Positions 1 to 8,039 of a DNA stretch of 48,794 nt are shown one piece after another (position 1 is the stretch's first letter; each line of letters opens with the position of its first letter). The position numbers were made by a program, and so were the translations under genes. The notes beneath the pieces are model-generated. The model worked only from the letters and a program-made list of their open reading frames with translations. It made no database searches and was not told the origin of the DNA. Origin of the DNA: an uncultured Clostridia bacterium (GTDB taxonomy: Bacteria; Bacillota; Clostridia; Christensenellales; Borkfalkiaceae); the NCBI GenBank assembly GCA_947589385.1, contig CANPZW010000012.1, positions 1 to 48,794 of the forward strand, read 5' to 3'.

Positions 1-74
1 AAGGTTGATAGGTCGGGGGTGTAAGCGCAGTAATGCGTTTAGCTGACCGATACTAATAGGTCGAGGGCTTGATC
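1..74 (+). rRNA. 23S ribosomal RNA, 3' end (partial)
   Basis: The first 74 bases match the conserved 3' end of bacterial 23S rRNA, including the stretch around GACCGATACTAATAGGTCGA and the closing GGGCTTGATC. The rest of the gene lies upstream of the window. The exact 3' end is estimated by likeness to other Firmicute 23S genes. Confidence 0.93.
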
Positions 75-343
75 TCATATAATGAGATAGAACAGAGATT
101 TACGAATCGAACAAAGATTAGCTACATTTTTAACGAGCGTAATAGAGCCTTGAATATTTAATTTTTTCTTAACTGTGCAGTTGTCAGGTTTTGGGCAAGC
201 CGTAAGCGAGTGAAAAAGCGCGGACGGCGTGATAAGAATCCCGTGTAAAAGGCAGAATTGAAAGTCTTTACGGGGGCTTAAAAACCTAAATAACTTAATA
301 CATACCGTATATTCCGACTTTTGTCGTTATATAATAATTTTAT
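75..343 (+). other. 23S-tRNA spacer
   Basis: This non-coding spacer lies inside the rRNA operon. It holds the ACTGTGCAGTTGTCAGG stretch often seen around Firmicute rRNA processing sites, and an imperfect hairpin at about 240-274 (CCCGTGTAAA against TTTACGGGG). I see no ORF or further RNA gene. It probably carries processing signals. Confidence 0.5.
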
Positions 344-419
344 TCCGCTTTAGCTCAGTCGGTAGAGCATTCGGCTGTTAACCGAAGTGTCGTTGGTTCG
401 AGTCCAACAAGCGGAGCCA
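344..419 (+). tRNA. tRNA-Asn (GTT)
   Basis: A 76-nt cloverleaf. The acceptor arm TCCGCTT (344-350) pairs with AAGCGGA (409-415), followed by discriminator G416 and an encoded CCA (417-419). The D-loop has TAGCTCAGTCGGTAGAGC, the anticodon GTT is at 377-379, and the T-arm has GGTTCGAGTCC. It reads AAC and AAU. It lies between the 23S and 5S genes and is presumably processed from the same transcript. Confidence 0.97.
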
Positions 420-420
420 T

Positions 421-534
<114 letters not shown>

Positions 535-539
535 TTTCA

Positions 540-577
540 AAAATAAAGCAGTCCACATCGTGGGCTGTTTTATTTTT
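540..577 (+). terminator. rRNA operon terminator
   Basis: A long hairpin with arms AAATAAAGCAGTCCAC and GTGGGCTGTTTTATTT ends in a T-rich tract. It lies six bases after the 5S gene. Confidence 0.88.
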
Positions 578-1003
578 GTATTAGCTAAGCTATATTATAC
601 TTTTTTCTTGCTTTTTTGAGTATTTCATAACCACCGGCAATTTTAAGTTATGCTCCAAAAATCAGCCGTTTTTTGCAAAAAGTTACGTAAATTCAGCGCT
701 TTTCAGCGGCAGTTCAAACAAGCTCGAAAATGACAGATTTTGCCTAAAAATCACTTTTATTTTGCGTTTTGGGACATGTTTTGGAGCATAATTGGCGCAT
801 AAATCAATAATTTAACTTCTGTCCTTCCCTATAAATGAACTCGTCGGATAGGTCGTTATAAGTGTTTCCTAGTACACATTCTGATGCGCCTGTTTTTTGC
901 GTGGCGCTAATGTCGGCGTAAATACTTTAAAGTTCAAAGGCAAAAAATTAAAATTCGGTAATTATACGGTATTTCTATATTATATCCCCTTCCAAATTTG
1001 GTA
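578..1003. other. Gene-poor spacer after the rRNA operon
   Basis: I see no convincing gene here. The spacer holds a segment bounded by 13-bp inverted repeats (648-791) and a 12-base stretch at 846-857, GGATAGGTCGTT, identical to bases 517-528 of the 5S gene. The rest is AT-rich and leads into the palindromic promoter of the next operon. Confidence 0.6.
648..791. repeat. 144-bp segment with 13-bp terminal inverted repeats
   Basis: TTATGCTCCAAAA (648-660) is the exact reverse complement of TTTTGGAGCATAA (779-791). The 118 bases between have no ORF. The layout resembles a miniature inverted-repeat element or a long RNA hairpin. No clear target-site duplication is visible. Only one copy is present in the window. 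Confidence 0.5.
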
Positions 1004-1014
1004 TATAATACCAA
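998..1014 (+). promoter_or_regulatory. Palindromic operator overlapping a -10 box
   Basis: A perfect 17-bp palindrome, TTGGTATATAATACCAA, contains a consensus -10 TATAAT at 1004-1009. The predicted transcription start is at about 1016, the A of the next ATG. A protein bound here would block RNA polymerase. The adjacent XRE regulator is the obvious candidate for autorepression. The -35 region is weak. Confidence 0.65.
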
Positions 1015-1015
1015 T

Positions 1016-1321
1016 ATGGATGTTAATAAACGCATAGAAGAACTCAGAATCCAAAAAGGTCTGTCGATATACGAATTAACGGTTAAATCAGATTTATCGG
1101 AAAACACTATATATCATTGGTGCAAACATAAATCCAAACCGTCTTTGAACGGAATAATCTCTGTGTGCAGGGCGTTGGAAATCTCCGTTGAAGAATTTTT
1201 CAATCCCAAAACAAAAGACGCTTTATCTATGAGAGAGATGGAATTGGTTGAATTGTTTTCAAGTTGTTCAGTAGAGGAACAAGACGCAATTTTGACTTTA
1301 CTTAAAACAAGAAAAGCTTAG
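1016..1321 (+). CDS. XRE-family HTH regulator
   Basis: A 101-residue protein with a Cro/C1-type helix-turn-helix over residues 5-60 (KRIEELRIQKGLSIYELT, then SENTIYHWCKHKSKPS). A 35-residue helical tail ends in SVEEQDAILTLLKTRKA. I chose the ATG at 1016. The in-frame TTG at 998 lies inside the operator palindrome and has no ribosome binding site. The ATG also lacks one and sits about 7 bases after a TATAAT box, so the message may be leaderless. It starts a four-gene operon with an ECF-like sigma factor, a secreted peptidase and a membrane protein, and probably regulates that operon. The DNA target is inferred from position only. Confidence 0.85.
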   Translation: MDVNKRIEELRIQKGLSIYELTVKSDLSENTIYHWCKHKSKPSLNGIISVCRALEISVEEFFNPKTKDALSMREMELVELFSSCSVEEQDAILTLLKTRKA

Positions 1322-1330
1322 GAGAAAACG

Positions 1331-1867
1331 ATGTCCAACTATTCAAAAGAAACGGATACGTACTTAACGGCGATAAAACACGGCGATTTAACGCAATTTA
1401 AACCACTTTACGATTTGATTGCCAGCCATTTGTTCGGGCTGATTAACTATTATCTGATTGATAAGTCCTATTTCGAAGACGCACTGTTGGAAGTTTATGA
1501 AAGAATTTTAATGTACATAAATTCATACGTCGAAGGTAGCGACGGCTATAATTGGATTTGTAAAATAGCCGAAAATACCGCCCGCAAATATAATATGAAA
1601 CGTTCTAATGACGTGTCGCTGCCCGACGTGGAAGGCGTTCTGGGCACGGCTTCCTTCGAAATCGGTTTCATTGACCGCTTGGATTTATGTTTTGCAATAG
1701 ATAAACTTCAAACGCCTGACAGGGAAATCGTCTATAATTACTTCTATCTCGGCAAAACTATGGAGGAAATAGGCAGGGAACTTAATCTTTCAAAGTCGGC
1801 AATTAAAAAAAGACTTGATAAAAGTATTGAATTTTTAAAAAAATTTGTAAAAAGCGGGAAACTTTAA
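1331..1867 (+). CDS. ECF-like sigma-70 family RNA polymerase sigma factor
   Basis: A 178-residue protein with the two-domain layout of ECF sigma factors. The region-2 part covers about residues 20-95, with FEDALLEVYERILMYINSY in place of the usual DDLxQE..L helix. The region-4 HTH is near 125-172 (LQTPDREIVYNYFYLGKT, then EEIGRELNLSKSAIKKRL). It would bind core RNA polymerase and direct it to a small regulon. A good ribosome binding site (AGGAG at 1320-1324) precedes the ATG, 9 bases after the XRE gene. The region-2 promoter-melting motif is divergent. The single-pass membrane protein at 2726 is a candidate anti-sigma factor. Its target promoters are not identified. Confidence 0.82.
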   Translation: MSNYSKETDTYLTAIKHGDLTQFKPLYDLIASHLFGLINYYLIDKSYFEDALLEVYERILMYINSYVEGSDGYNWICKIAENTARKYNMKRSNDVSLPDVEGVLGTASFEIGFIDRLDLCFAIDKLQTPDREIVYNYFYLGKTMEEIGRELNLSKSAIKKRLDKSIEFLKKFVKSGKL

Positions 1868-1914
1868 GCAAATTCCGCGATATATATTGTCAGTAAATAT
1901 TAAGGAGTTTGCAA

Positions 1915-2718
1915 ATGAAAAAATTATTCAAGTTATTTGTTGTTGCACTGTCACTGGTTTGCGTGTTGGCTTTCGGAGGCTGGACTACCGAACCCGCCCA
2001 AGAAAGATACGCCGACGCCCCGCTCTTGTCGCCTATTTCTTCCGAAATTGTAGAATTTTCGTCAAGAACAGTTGAATCATATTATACTCCCGGTGTCTTT
2101 CCTTATTTCACTCAGGAAACCGGTATGACAAATTGTTGCGGCGCGGTTGCGGGCGCGGAAATAGTCGCTTTTTACGATAAGTACTTTGACGACCTAATCC
2201 CCGGATGGGACGCATGCTATGCAAACGGCAGATACCGCTTAAAAGATGACGTGTATATTCCTGCGTTAATGTGGGAAATGTACGATTTAATGCAGACAAA
2301 CGTACACGACGTAGGCGTAAGCGAGCAGGAGTTTTTAAACGGATTGAGCGCCTATATAAATGGCAAAGGACATTCGGTAAGCTATAATAACGTTGTAAAC
2401 GGAAGCAATTTTGATTTCGAAACTTATAAATCCGAGTTGCATAAAAACAAGGTCACTGCTTTGCTTGCCCATGCCGGCGACATTTATATTATTGGTGAAG
2501 ATGATACGCAGGATAAAATAGTACCTATAAATATTGCGGGTTCACATATAATGGTGGCGTTCGGATACGATATTTACAGGTATTATGACGCAAACGGCAA
2601 CCTGTTCAGGACTGATTACTATCTTGAAGTGGCGGTAGGGTTATCTTCGATTACAGTTGCTCTATATAAGGTTAATCCGCATAATTTATCCGCAGCATAT
2701 ATAGTGGACATAAAATAG
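1915..2718 (+). CDS. Secreted papain-fold (C39-like) cysteine peptidase
   Basis: A 267-residue exported protein with a signal peptide over residues 1-22 (MKKLFKLFVV, then a hydrophobic core ending LAFGG) and no lipobox cysteine. The mature part has a papain-fold signature: an oxyanion Gln at 67, the nucleophile region NCCGAVAGAEIVAFYD (Cys74 or Cys75), and a catalytic His at 211 in GSHIMVAFGYD, followed by an acidic or Asn residue near 225-227. This resembles the C39-like family. The double Cys makes the nucleophile uncertain. The start is the ATG at 1915, 7 bases after AAGGAG, rather than the in-frame TTG at 1909. Its place between a sigma factor and a membrane protein suggests a sigma-controlled surface activity. 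The substrate is unknown. Confidence 0.72.
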   Translation: MKKLFKLFVVALSLVCVLAFGGWTTEPAQERYADAPLLSPISSEIVEFSSRTVESYYTPGVFPYFTQETGMTNCCGAVAGAEIVAFYDKYFDDLIPGWDACYANGRYRLKDDVYIPALMWEMYDLMQTNVHDVGVSEQEFLNGLSAYINGKGHSVSYNNVVNGSNFDFETYKSELHKNKVTALLAHAGDIYIIGEDDTQDKIVPINIAGSHIMVAFGYDIYRYYDANGNLFRTDYYLEVAVGLSSITVALYKVNPHNLSAAYIVDIK

Positions 2719-2725
2719 GAGAAAA

Positions 2726-3409
2726 ATGAATTACGATAAATTTCATAAGCTTATCGAGGAGCAAAATCCCGAACAAAAAGAAGAGTTTTACTTAAAGCTT
2801 AAAGAAAAATTAAATATCCCCGACGAGGAGCAGAAAGTTGAAGAAAAGAAACAATCCCGTTTTGTAACTTTCTTTAAAAAACCTTACAGGGTAATTGCCT
2901 GTGCCTCTGCGGTGCTTGTAATAATTTGTCTTTCTGTGTTTATTCCTATTGCGCTTAAAAATAAAACGCCTGCCGAGCGGTATTGTATTGCGGAAGAATG
3001 TGTTGAAACAAAAATCGAATCGATAAAGAAATATTCAAAAGATAATTCTTTAAATATTCTTTATTTCGATTGGTATGAATTTGGAGAAGTAATCAGTTCA
3101 AAACTGTTTATGGACGCAAAAGATACTGACAAATTTGTTTATATCGCAGAAGAAATTATAAACGGAGAAACGGGCGATTTTGTAAAATTTTCTATTACAG
3201 ATATACATACAAAGGTAGATATATTTGAAAAATATTGGGAATCTTGTGTCAAAGAATCGTACAGAGAAAATGTTAGAATAATGTGGCATTATCAAAGCAC
3301 TTCCGGAATGGCTTATTTTGAGTATGACGGGTACAGATATTTTGTTGAATTAGACCACCCCGAGTCGGAAGAAGCAATATTGGATATAGTTGCGGAAATG
3401 TTGCCTTAA
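2726..3409 (+). CDS. Single-pass membrane protein, possible anti-sigma factor
   Basis: A 227-residue protein with a charged, helical cytoplasmic N-terminus (residues 1-52), one membrane segment (about 54-77, YRVIACASAVLVIICLSVFI) and a 150-residue extracytoplasmic domain with no family I recognise. This topology, in an operon with an ECF-like sigma factor, is typical of anti-sigma factors, but the HxxxCxxC zinc motif of the ZAS class is absent. AGGAG at 2717-2721 lies 4 bases before the ATG. A strong terminator follows. The anti-sigma role is inferred from context. The outer domain could equally be a substrate or partner of the peptidase. Confidence 0.65.
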   Translation: MNYDKFHKLIEEQNPEQKEEFYLKLKEKLNIPDEEQKVEEKKQSRFVTFFKKPYRVIACASAVLVIICLSVFIPIALKNKTPAERYCIAEECVETKIESIKKYSKDNSLNILYFDWYEFGEVISSKLFMDAKDTDKFVYIAEEIINGETGDFVKFSITDIHTKVDIFEKYWESCVKESYRENVRIMWHYQSTSGMAYFEYDGYRYFVELDHPESEEAILDIVAEMLP

Positions 3410-3451
3410 ATTAAAAAATAAAATTCGATAATCCAACGGAAACAAGATGCT

Positions 3452-3487
3452 GCGCCGTCGCTTTTGCGACGGCGCGGCAGTATTTTT
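3452..3487. terminator. Terminator between convergent genes
   Basis: A 10-bp GC stem, GCGCCGTCGC (3452-3461) and GCGACGGCGC (3466-3475), with a TTTT loop is followed by a T-rich stretch at 3481-3487. It ends the sigma/peptidase operon and may also serve the minus-strand XRE gene. Confidence 0.85.
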
Positions 3488-3517
3488 GCGGTAAAAAGTT
3501 TTGATAAAATTGAGATA

Positions 3518-3733
3518 TCAATAATGCGAAATCCCCAAGACGTAGTCGGATTTAACGTCCAAAATCTTGCATATTTTTGCAAAAGTATCAAGAGCGGGAA
3601 ATACGTTTTCGCACATATATTTTGAAACGGTTTGCGGGGAAACGCCTATTTCTTTTGCAAGTTCTTTTTGGGTAAGCCCGCACATTCTTATTACTTCCCG
3701 CAGTCTTTGCTGAATTTCCTGTAAGCTACACAT
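3518..3733 (-). CDS. Small XRE-family HTH regulator
   Basis: A 71-residue protein that is almost only a Cro/C1-type HTH: IQQRLREVIRMCGLTQKELA, then KEIGVSPQTVSKYMCENVFP, ending KICKILDVKSDYVLGISHY. I chose the ATG at 3733 because GGAGGG sits just upstream. The longer in-frame reading from 3769 runs back into the operator region and has no ribosome binding site. It is divergent from the large secreted lipoprotein, and a long inverted repeat (3764-3808) lies in its promoter. It is therefore a good candidate for a local autorepressor. A decayed fragment of a similar protein is found at 12681-12767. Confidence 0.87.
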   Translation of the reverse strand: MCSLQEIQQRLREVIRMCGLTQKELAKEIGVSPQTVSKYMCENVFPALDTFAKICKILDVKSDYVLGISHY

Positions 3734-3763
3734 ATATCCCTCCGCTGTATTTTGCGGAAATTG

Positions 3764-3808
3764 TCGCACATTATACGATTTTAGTCATTATAATCGTACG
3801 TTGTGCGA
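3764..3808. promoter_or_regulatory. Inverted-repeat operator candidate, divergent promoter region
   Basis: The left arm TCGCACATTATACGATT (3764-3780) and right arm AATCGTACGTTGTGCGA (3792-3808) are reverse complements at 14 of 17 positions. All three mismatches are in the middle of the arm (TCGCACA-nnn-TACGATT). The spacer is 11 bp. On the minus strand two TATAAT-like -10 boxes fall in or beside the arms. The XRE protein encoded just downstream is the likely ligand. Confidence 0.65.
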
Positions 3809-3942
3809 TTTATGTTGCGCCATATATTACATGTATTTTATAATTTAATATAATACATAAGTCTTTCCCGCTTGATATGCTGTATTTTATTGATTTGTGA
3901 ATGAATTGCGAAAAGAAATGAATTTTTATAGAGGAGGAAAAT

Positions 3943-6900
3943 ATGTACAAAACACTAAGGAAAGTTGCGCTTTTGCTGTCGCTTGTCTGTGCGGTTGTTT
4001 GCTGTGCCGTTTTCGGGGCAGCCTGCAACGCCGACAAGAAAGTTACGTATTCGGTGACGGTCACCACCGAACACGGCGACGCCGTTAAGTTTGGCGATTT
4101 AAAGGCGCAATGGTTAAGCGGAACCGACGCGGCGAGCGAAGAAATTGCCTTGGATAGTCAAGGTAAGGCTTCCGTTGAACTTGAAGCGGGTGACTATACC
4201 GTAACGTTGAAGGGATTGCCCCAGGGATATACGTTTGAAAACGCGTCCGTGACGGCAAAGAATACTTCCGCGAACATAGAAGTCGTTGCAGCGCCTTCTC
4301 AGGATTATACCGTAACGGTTTCCGCAGAGGAGGGGATAACCCTTCCCGAAAATATTTCCGTTCGCCTTTACGACGGGGAAAGAGCTGTTGGCAACGCGGT
4401 GGCGCTTACAAACGGTTCGGCAAAATTGAGCGCTTACGCGGGCAGTTACACGGTGCGCTTGACGGGGCTTCCCATGTATCTTTCTTATGAAGAAAAGACG
4501 GTGACAGCGGCTGCGCCCACGGCGGCAATCGTAGTGGCGTATGCGGAGGGAAATTACACCGTATCGGTAGCCATTACCGTGCCTACGGGGATAATCTTGC
4601 CCGAAGAACTTGCTGTGCAGGCTTTTGACGGGGAAGACGCTGTCGGCGTTCCCGCGGAAATTACTGCTGTGGGCGAAAGATATTCAGCCAATGTTACTGC
4701 GCCCTACGGCATTTACGAAGTTAGGTTTATCGGTCTTCCCGACTATTTGACTTACGAAGCGCCGCAAATGACCCCTGTTTCGGGTTTGGTTACAATCGGA
4801 CTTTCGATTGCAGAGGTTGAATACGAAGTAACGGTGACATGCGGAAATGAAGAAATTCTTTCCGGCGTAACGGTAGTTCTGAACGGTGCGGACGGTGAAG
4901 CCGTAAGCGATAAGATACATCTTACGGACGGCGCGGCTAAATTTACCGTGCTTGCGGGCGAATACGACGTAGTTTTGGAAGGATTCGACGCGGAAAATTA
5001 TTATTACGAACCCGTTAAATTAACCATGTCCGAACGCAAGGCGGAGATAGAGCTTAAAGCTGTCGTTTACGTGGTTAATGTGGATTTACCCGAAAATGCC
5101 GAGGGCATCGGATTTTCGCAGATTACGGTAAAGCTTACGGGCGATTCGGGCGAAGATAAGACGGGTACGCCCGACGCAAGCGGCGTGGTTACTATAAGCG
5201 CGCCCCGCGACAGTTACACGGTGGAATTGACTTTACCCCAAATCGAAGGTAAAAACTTTACTTATGTACTTAAAAACGCACTTACTGAGTCAGTCCGCGA
5301 AACTACCGTCTATGTCGCGGAAGTTCCCGAAGGCGGCGACGCATTCCTGGACGAAAGCGGGTTGGACCCCGTGGTTACGGGCGACCCCTATGAAATCACC
5401 GCCGCAGGCAGATATTATCTTGCTCCCGAAAGTCATGACCTAGGCTGGTATGCAGTTCGCCAGGCGCATATTCATTTCACCGCACCCATGGCAGGGCTTT
5501 ACAGCTTTACCTGGACGGACACCTCGGTTTTCGGCGATACTTATGTTCCCGATTATGAAGAGTGGACTCCTATATACAAAGATGATATTTCGTTGAGATA
5601 TGTGATAGAAGAGGGCGAGGAAGTCAAGTTTATGCTTGATTACTCCGACGGAATCGAAGAGGGCTTTATCGTAGAAATAACTTGGGCTGAACCTCCCGTT
5701 GACGGCGATATGTATAAGCCTTTGAATGCGGCAATCGGAGAAAATACCGCCGAGGGCAGAACGGACGCATATTATATTCTTCCTTCTGCTCAAAACGGAC
5801 ATTCGTTTGAAGTTACCTTCGGTGAAAACCTTACCGTTTATCATATTTCGGGCAATGTGACAAATACGCCTGTTATAGTGAACAGCGGCGACATCGTCAC
5901 GCCTGCAAGCTACTCAACCGAGTACATACATGTGGTTGCGCAGAACAGCGCGGAAATCAAATTCAGCCTTGCGGACGTATTGACTCCCGGAACGGGATTG
6001 AATCCTTACGTTATAGAATTGGATAAGGACGTAGAATATACTTTCTCGGGATATTCAAGCATATGGTATTCGTTCACGCCTGCCGAAAGCGGGTTATACC
6101 GTATTGTCCCGGGACAGAACTTTACAAGCATAAACGTCTTTTCTTCTTATGATAGTGAAGGAGGTTACGGCGACGGGCAGATAGGCGAACAAATTACTGC
6201 GCAAAATCCCGCGAAATCGGTTGTGGAACTTACCGCGGAAACGAAGTACTATTTGGAACTCGGCTATTCATTTAGTCAAAACAGCGTATCTTTCAAAATC
6301 ATCAAATTCTCCGCAGCCGACGCGCAGGAAGGCGAATTATGGAAGCCGAAAGCCGCCGAAGCGAAAAATACGGTTGATTTTACCGCAAGCCCCTCGGTTT
6401 ACTTCAAATATACCGTGCCTTCGGACGGATATTTACTGTTTACGTACGAGAATTGGATACTGATTGAAGGCGTAAATACATATTTCTATTCGGACGACGC
6501 GTACAGTGAGCCCATTGTCGGTGATATATACGATATTGATTACCAGTATTTAGGTTCAACCTATTATTGGTATGACGGTAAGCACGAAGTAAAAACGGGT
6601 GATGTGATTTACTTCTATATCGACAAAGCTTATTCTACGGCAATGTCCGTAACGTTTGAGATTTCGGTAAGCGAAACGATTCCCGAGCGCCCCGTATTCG
6701 AGCTTTCGGAAGGCAAAGCGGTTGACGTTATTCTAATTCCGGACAATTATACAATCAATGAGATAATAAAGCTTGTGAATGTGACGGCGGGTTCGTACAA
6801 ACTCAAAATAGAATCGCTTACGGAAAGCAATCCTTTCAGCAACGTACTTCATTTCACCGCAGGGGACAATACCGTTGAAACCGAGCCGAATTATGAAGCA

Positions 6901-7014
6901 AGTTATCTGGAAGTGGATTTAACCATTCCCGCAGAATGCGACGAATTAGCCGTGCATGTGGATTCGGTAGGTATGGTTTTGTATTTGCGACTGACCCTTA
7001 CCAAAACGGCTTAG
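3943..7014 (+). CDS. Large secreted repeat lipoprotein
   Basis: A 1023-residue protein with a signal peptide whose core ends FGAAC, so Cys28 may be lipidated; Gly at -3 makes the lipobox imperfect. Residues 34-455 hold five divergent repeats of about 80 residues with the pattern YTVTV..., DG..., and AGxYTVxLxGLP (near 34-116, 120-200, 203-288, 292-375 and 377-455). They look like small beta-sandwich domains of the SpaA/carboxypeptidase-regulatory type. Residues 460-1023 contain several beta-rich modules with repeated Y(F/W)xFTxPxxGxY-type strands, like bacterial pre-peptidase C-terminal domains. I see no enzyme motif, LPXTG or transmembrane tail. GAGGAGG precedes the ATG. It is likely a cell-surface adhesin or scaffold. 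Its ligand is unknown. Confidence 0.75.
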   Translation: MYKTLRKVALLLSLVCAVVCCAVFGAACNADKKVTYSVTVTTEHGDAVKFGDLKAQWLSGTDAASEEIALDSQGKASVELEAGDYTVTLKGLPQGYTFENASVTAKNTSANIEVVAAPSQDYTVTVSAEEGITLPENISVRLYDGERAVGNAVALTNGSAKLSAYAGSYTVRLTGLPMYLSYEEKTVTAAAPTAAIVVAYAEGNYTVSVAITVPTGIILPEELAVQAFDGEDAVGVPAEITAVGERYSANVTAPYGIYEVRFIGLPDYLTYEAPQMTPVSGLVTIGLSIAEVEYEVTVTCGNEEILSGVTVVLNGADGEAVSDKIHLTDGAAKFTVLAGEYDVVLEGFDAENYYYEPVKLTMSERKAEIELKAVVYVVNVDLPENAEGIGFSQITVKLTGDSGEDKTGTPDASGVVTISAPRDSYTVELTLPQIEGKNFTYVLKNALTESVRETTVYVAEVPEGGDAFLDESGLDPVVTGDPYEITAAGRYYLAPESHDLGWYAVRQAHIHFTAPMAGLYSFTWTDTSVFGDTYVPDYEEWTPIYKDDISLRYVIEEGEEVKFMLDYSDGIEEGFIVEITWAEPPVDGDMYKPLNAAIGENTAEGRTDAYYILPSAQNGHSFEVTFGENLTVYHISGNVTNTPVIVNSGDIVTPASYSTEYIHVVAQNSAEIKFSLADVLTPGTGLNPYVIELDKDVEYTFSGYSSIWYSFTPAESGLYRIVPGQNFTSINVFSSYDSEGGYGDGQIGEQITAQNPAKSVVELTAETKYYLELGYSFSQNSVSFKIIKFSAADAQEGELWKPKAAEAKNTVDFTASPSVYFKYTVPSDGYLLFTYENWILIEGVNTYFYSDDAYSEPIVGDIYDIDYQYLGSTYYWYDGKHEVKTGDVIYFYIDKAYSTAMSVTFEISVSETIPERPVFELSEGKAVDVILIPDNYTINEIIKLVNVTAGSYKLKIESLTESNPFSNVLHFTAGDNTVETEPNYEASYLEVDLTIPAECDELAVHVDSVGMVLYLRLTLTKTA

Positions 7015-7031
7015 AATAAGTAACAACAGTG

Positions 7032-7066
7032 TTAGGGGCTTCCTTGGGGGAGCCCCTTAATTTATT
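7032..7066 (+). terminator. Terminator of the lipoprotein gene
   Basis: The stem AGGGGCTTCC / GGGAGCCCCTT with a TTGG loop is followed by TAATTTATTT. It lies 17 bases after the stop codon. Confidence 0.8.
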
Positions 7067-7130
7067 TCGCGGCTGAACCTATGAAAACAAGCGGCGTTCC
7101 GCGGGAATATGCGGCGCGTTGAAAATTCTA

Positions 7131-7159
7131 TTGCAATTTTTTCATGAACGTGATATAAT
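7131..7159 (+). promoter_or_regulatory. SigmaA-type promoter
   Basis: TTGCAA (7131-7136), a 17-base spacer and TATAAT (7154-7159) preceded by TGA. It lies 27 bases before the ATG at 7187 and drives the next three genes. Confidence 0.78.
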
Positions 7160-7186
7160 CTACAAAAGCCGAAAAGGGGAAAGCGT

Positions 7187-8035
7187 ATGAAAAACGCCCG
7201 GCGTTCCGATAATTCGGATTCGGAAGCGGAGAACGAATATAATTTTGACTCCTTTGCGGGAGAGGATGCGGGAGAGGACGCGGATGAATACGTCGGCGCG
7301 TTTTCGGACGAGGACGCCGCGGACGAAGATGAGGAAGAATTTGCGGCTTACTGCGGGGACTTGGAGGAACTTTCTTATACGGACATGGCGGACGCCGCGG
7401 AAGAGGCGTTTAAGCCCTCTAAAAGCTACGGGGATTACATAGTGGAAGGACTGTCGGCGGAAACCAACGTTTCCAGAATGACGAAAGTCACAAAGCTTCC
7501 CGAACATATCGCAATTTATCTTGTTTCCCTTTTATATCTCGCCGTAGGCGTTCTGTGCGTTTCGATAACCCAAAAAATCATAGACGTTCTGCCTTATATA
7601 GTCGGCGGAATGATGATAGCCATTGGGCTTGTGCGGTTTGCGCTTGCGCTTAAAAATCACGAATACCGCCACCTTAAAACCAACCAAACCGCTACCTCGC
7701 TTATTCTTACGGCGTTGGGAATAATGATATTAATCCAGCATTTCCGCCCCGAAAACGAATCCGCAATAACTTTTATTTCGATATCCTGGGGCATTTTGGG
7801 GCTTTTTGAGGGCGCGCACGCCTTAAACCATGCGTTTAAACGCATAGCTAATTCCGAACGTTGCGTTTTCTATCTTATAAAGGGAATAATCGAGCTTGCC
7901 GTGGCGTTTTTGCTTTTGTACGACCCCGCCAACCACGAAACGCACCGTATCCACATAATAATTTTCGGCATAAACCTTATTTTCGATTCTATAACAATGC
8001 TGCCCCCTGTCAAGGGGTTGTTGGCGCATAAGTGA
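7187..8035 (+). CDS. DUF308/HdeD-like membrane protein with acidic N-terminal tail
   Basis: A 282-residue protein. Residues 1-75 are very rich in Asp and Glu and probably disordered. Residues 105-280 contain about six hydrophobic segments in three pairs, such as IAIYLVSLLYLAVGVLCVSI, VGGMMIAIGLVRFALAL and FISISWGILGLFEG. This paired-helix pattern is that of the HdeD/DUF308 family. A ribosome binding site AAGGGGAAA precedes the ATG. It heads an operon with a small acidic protein 4 bases downstream and an epimerase. No biochemical role is known to me for this branch, and the acidic tail is not part of the usual family. Confidence 0.7.
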   Translation: MKNARRSDNSDSEAENEYNFDSFAGEDAGEDADEYVGAFSDEDAADEDEEEFAAYCGDLEELSYTDMADAAEEAFKPSKSYGDYIVEGLSAETNVSRMTKVTKLPEHIAIYLVSLLYLAVGVLCVSITQKIIDVLPYIVGGMMIAIGLVRFALALKNHEYRHLKTNQTATSLILTALGIMILIQHFRPENESAITFISISWGILGLFEGAHALNHAFKRIANSERCVFYLIKGIIELAVAFLLLYDPANHETHRIHIIIFGINLIFDSITMLPPVKGLLAHK

Positions 8036-8039
8036 TAAT

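Noticed and set aside
846-857. A 12-base match to the 3' part of the 5S gene, suggesting a second, decayed 5S
   Set aside because: The match does not extend on either side and no second 5S arm can be found; it could be chance or a very old remnant.
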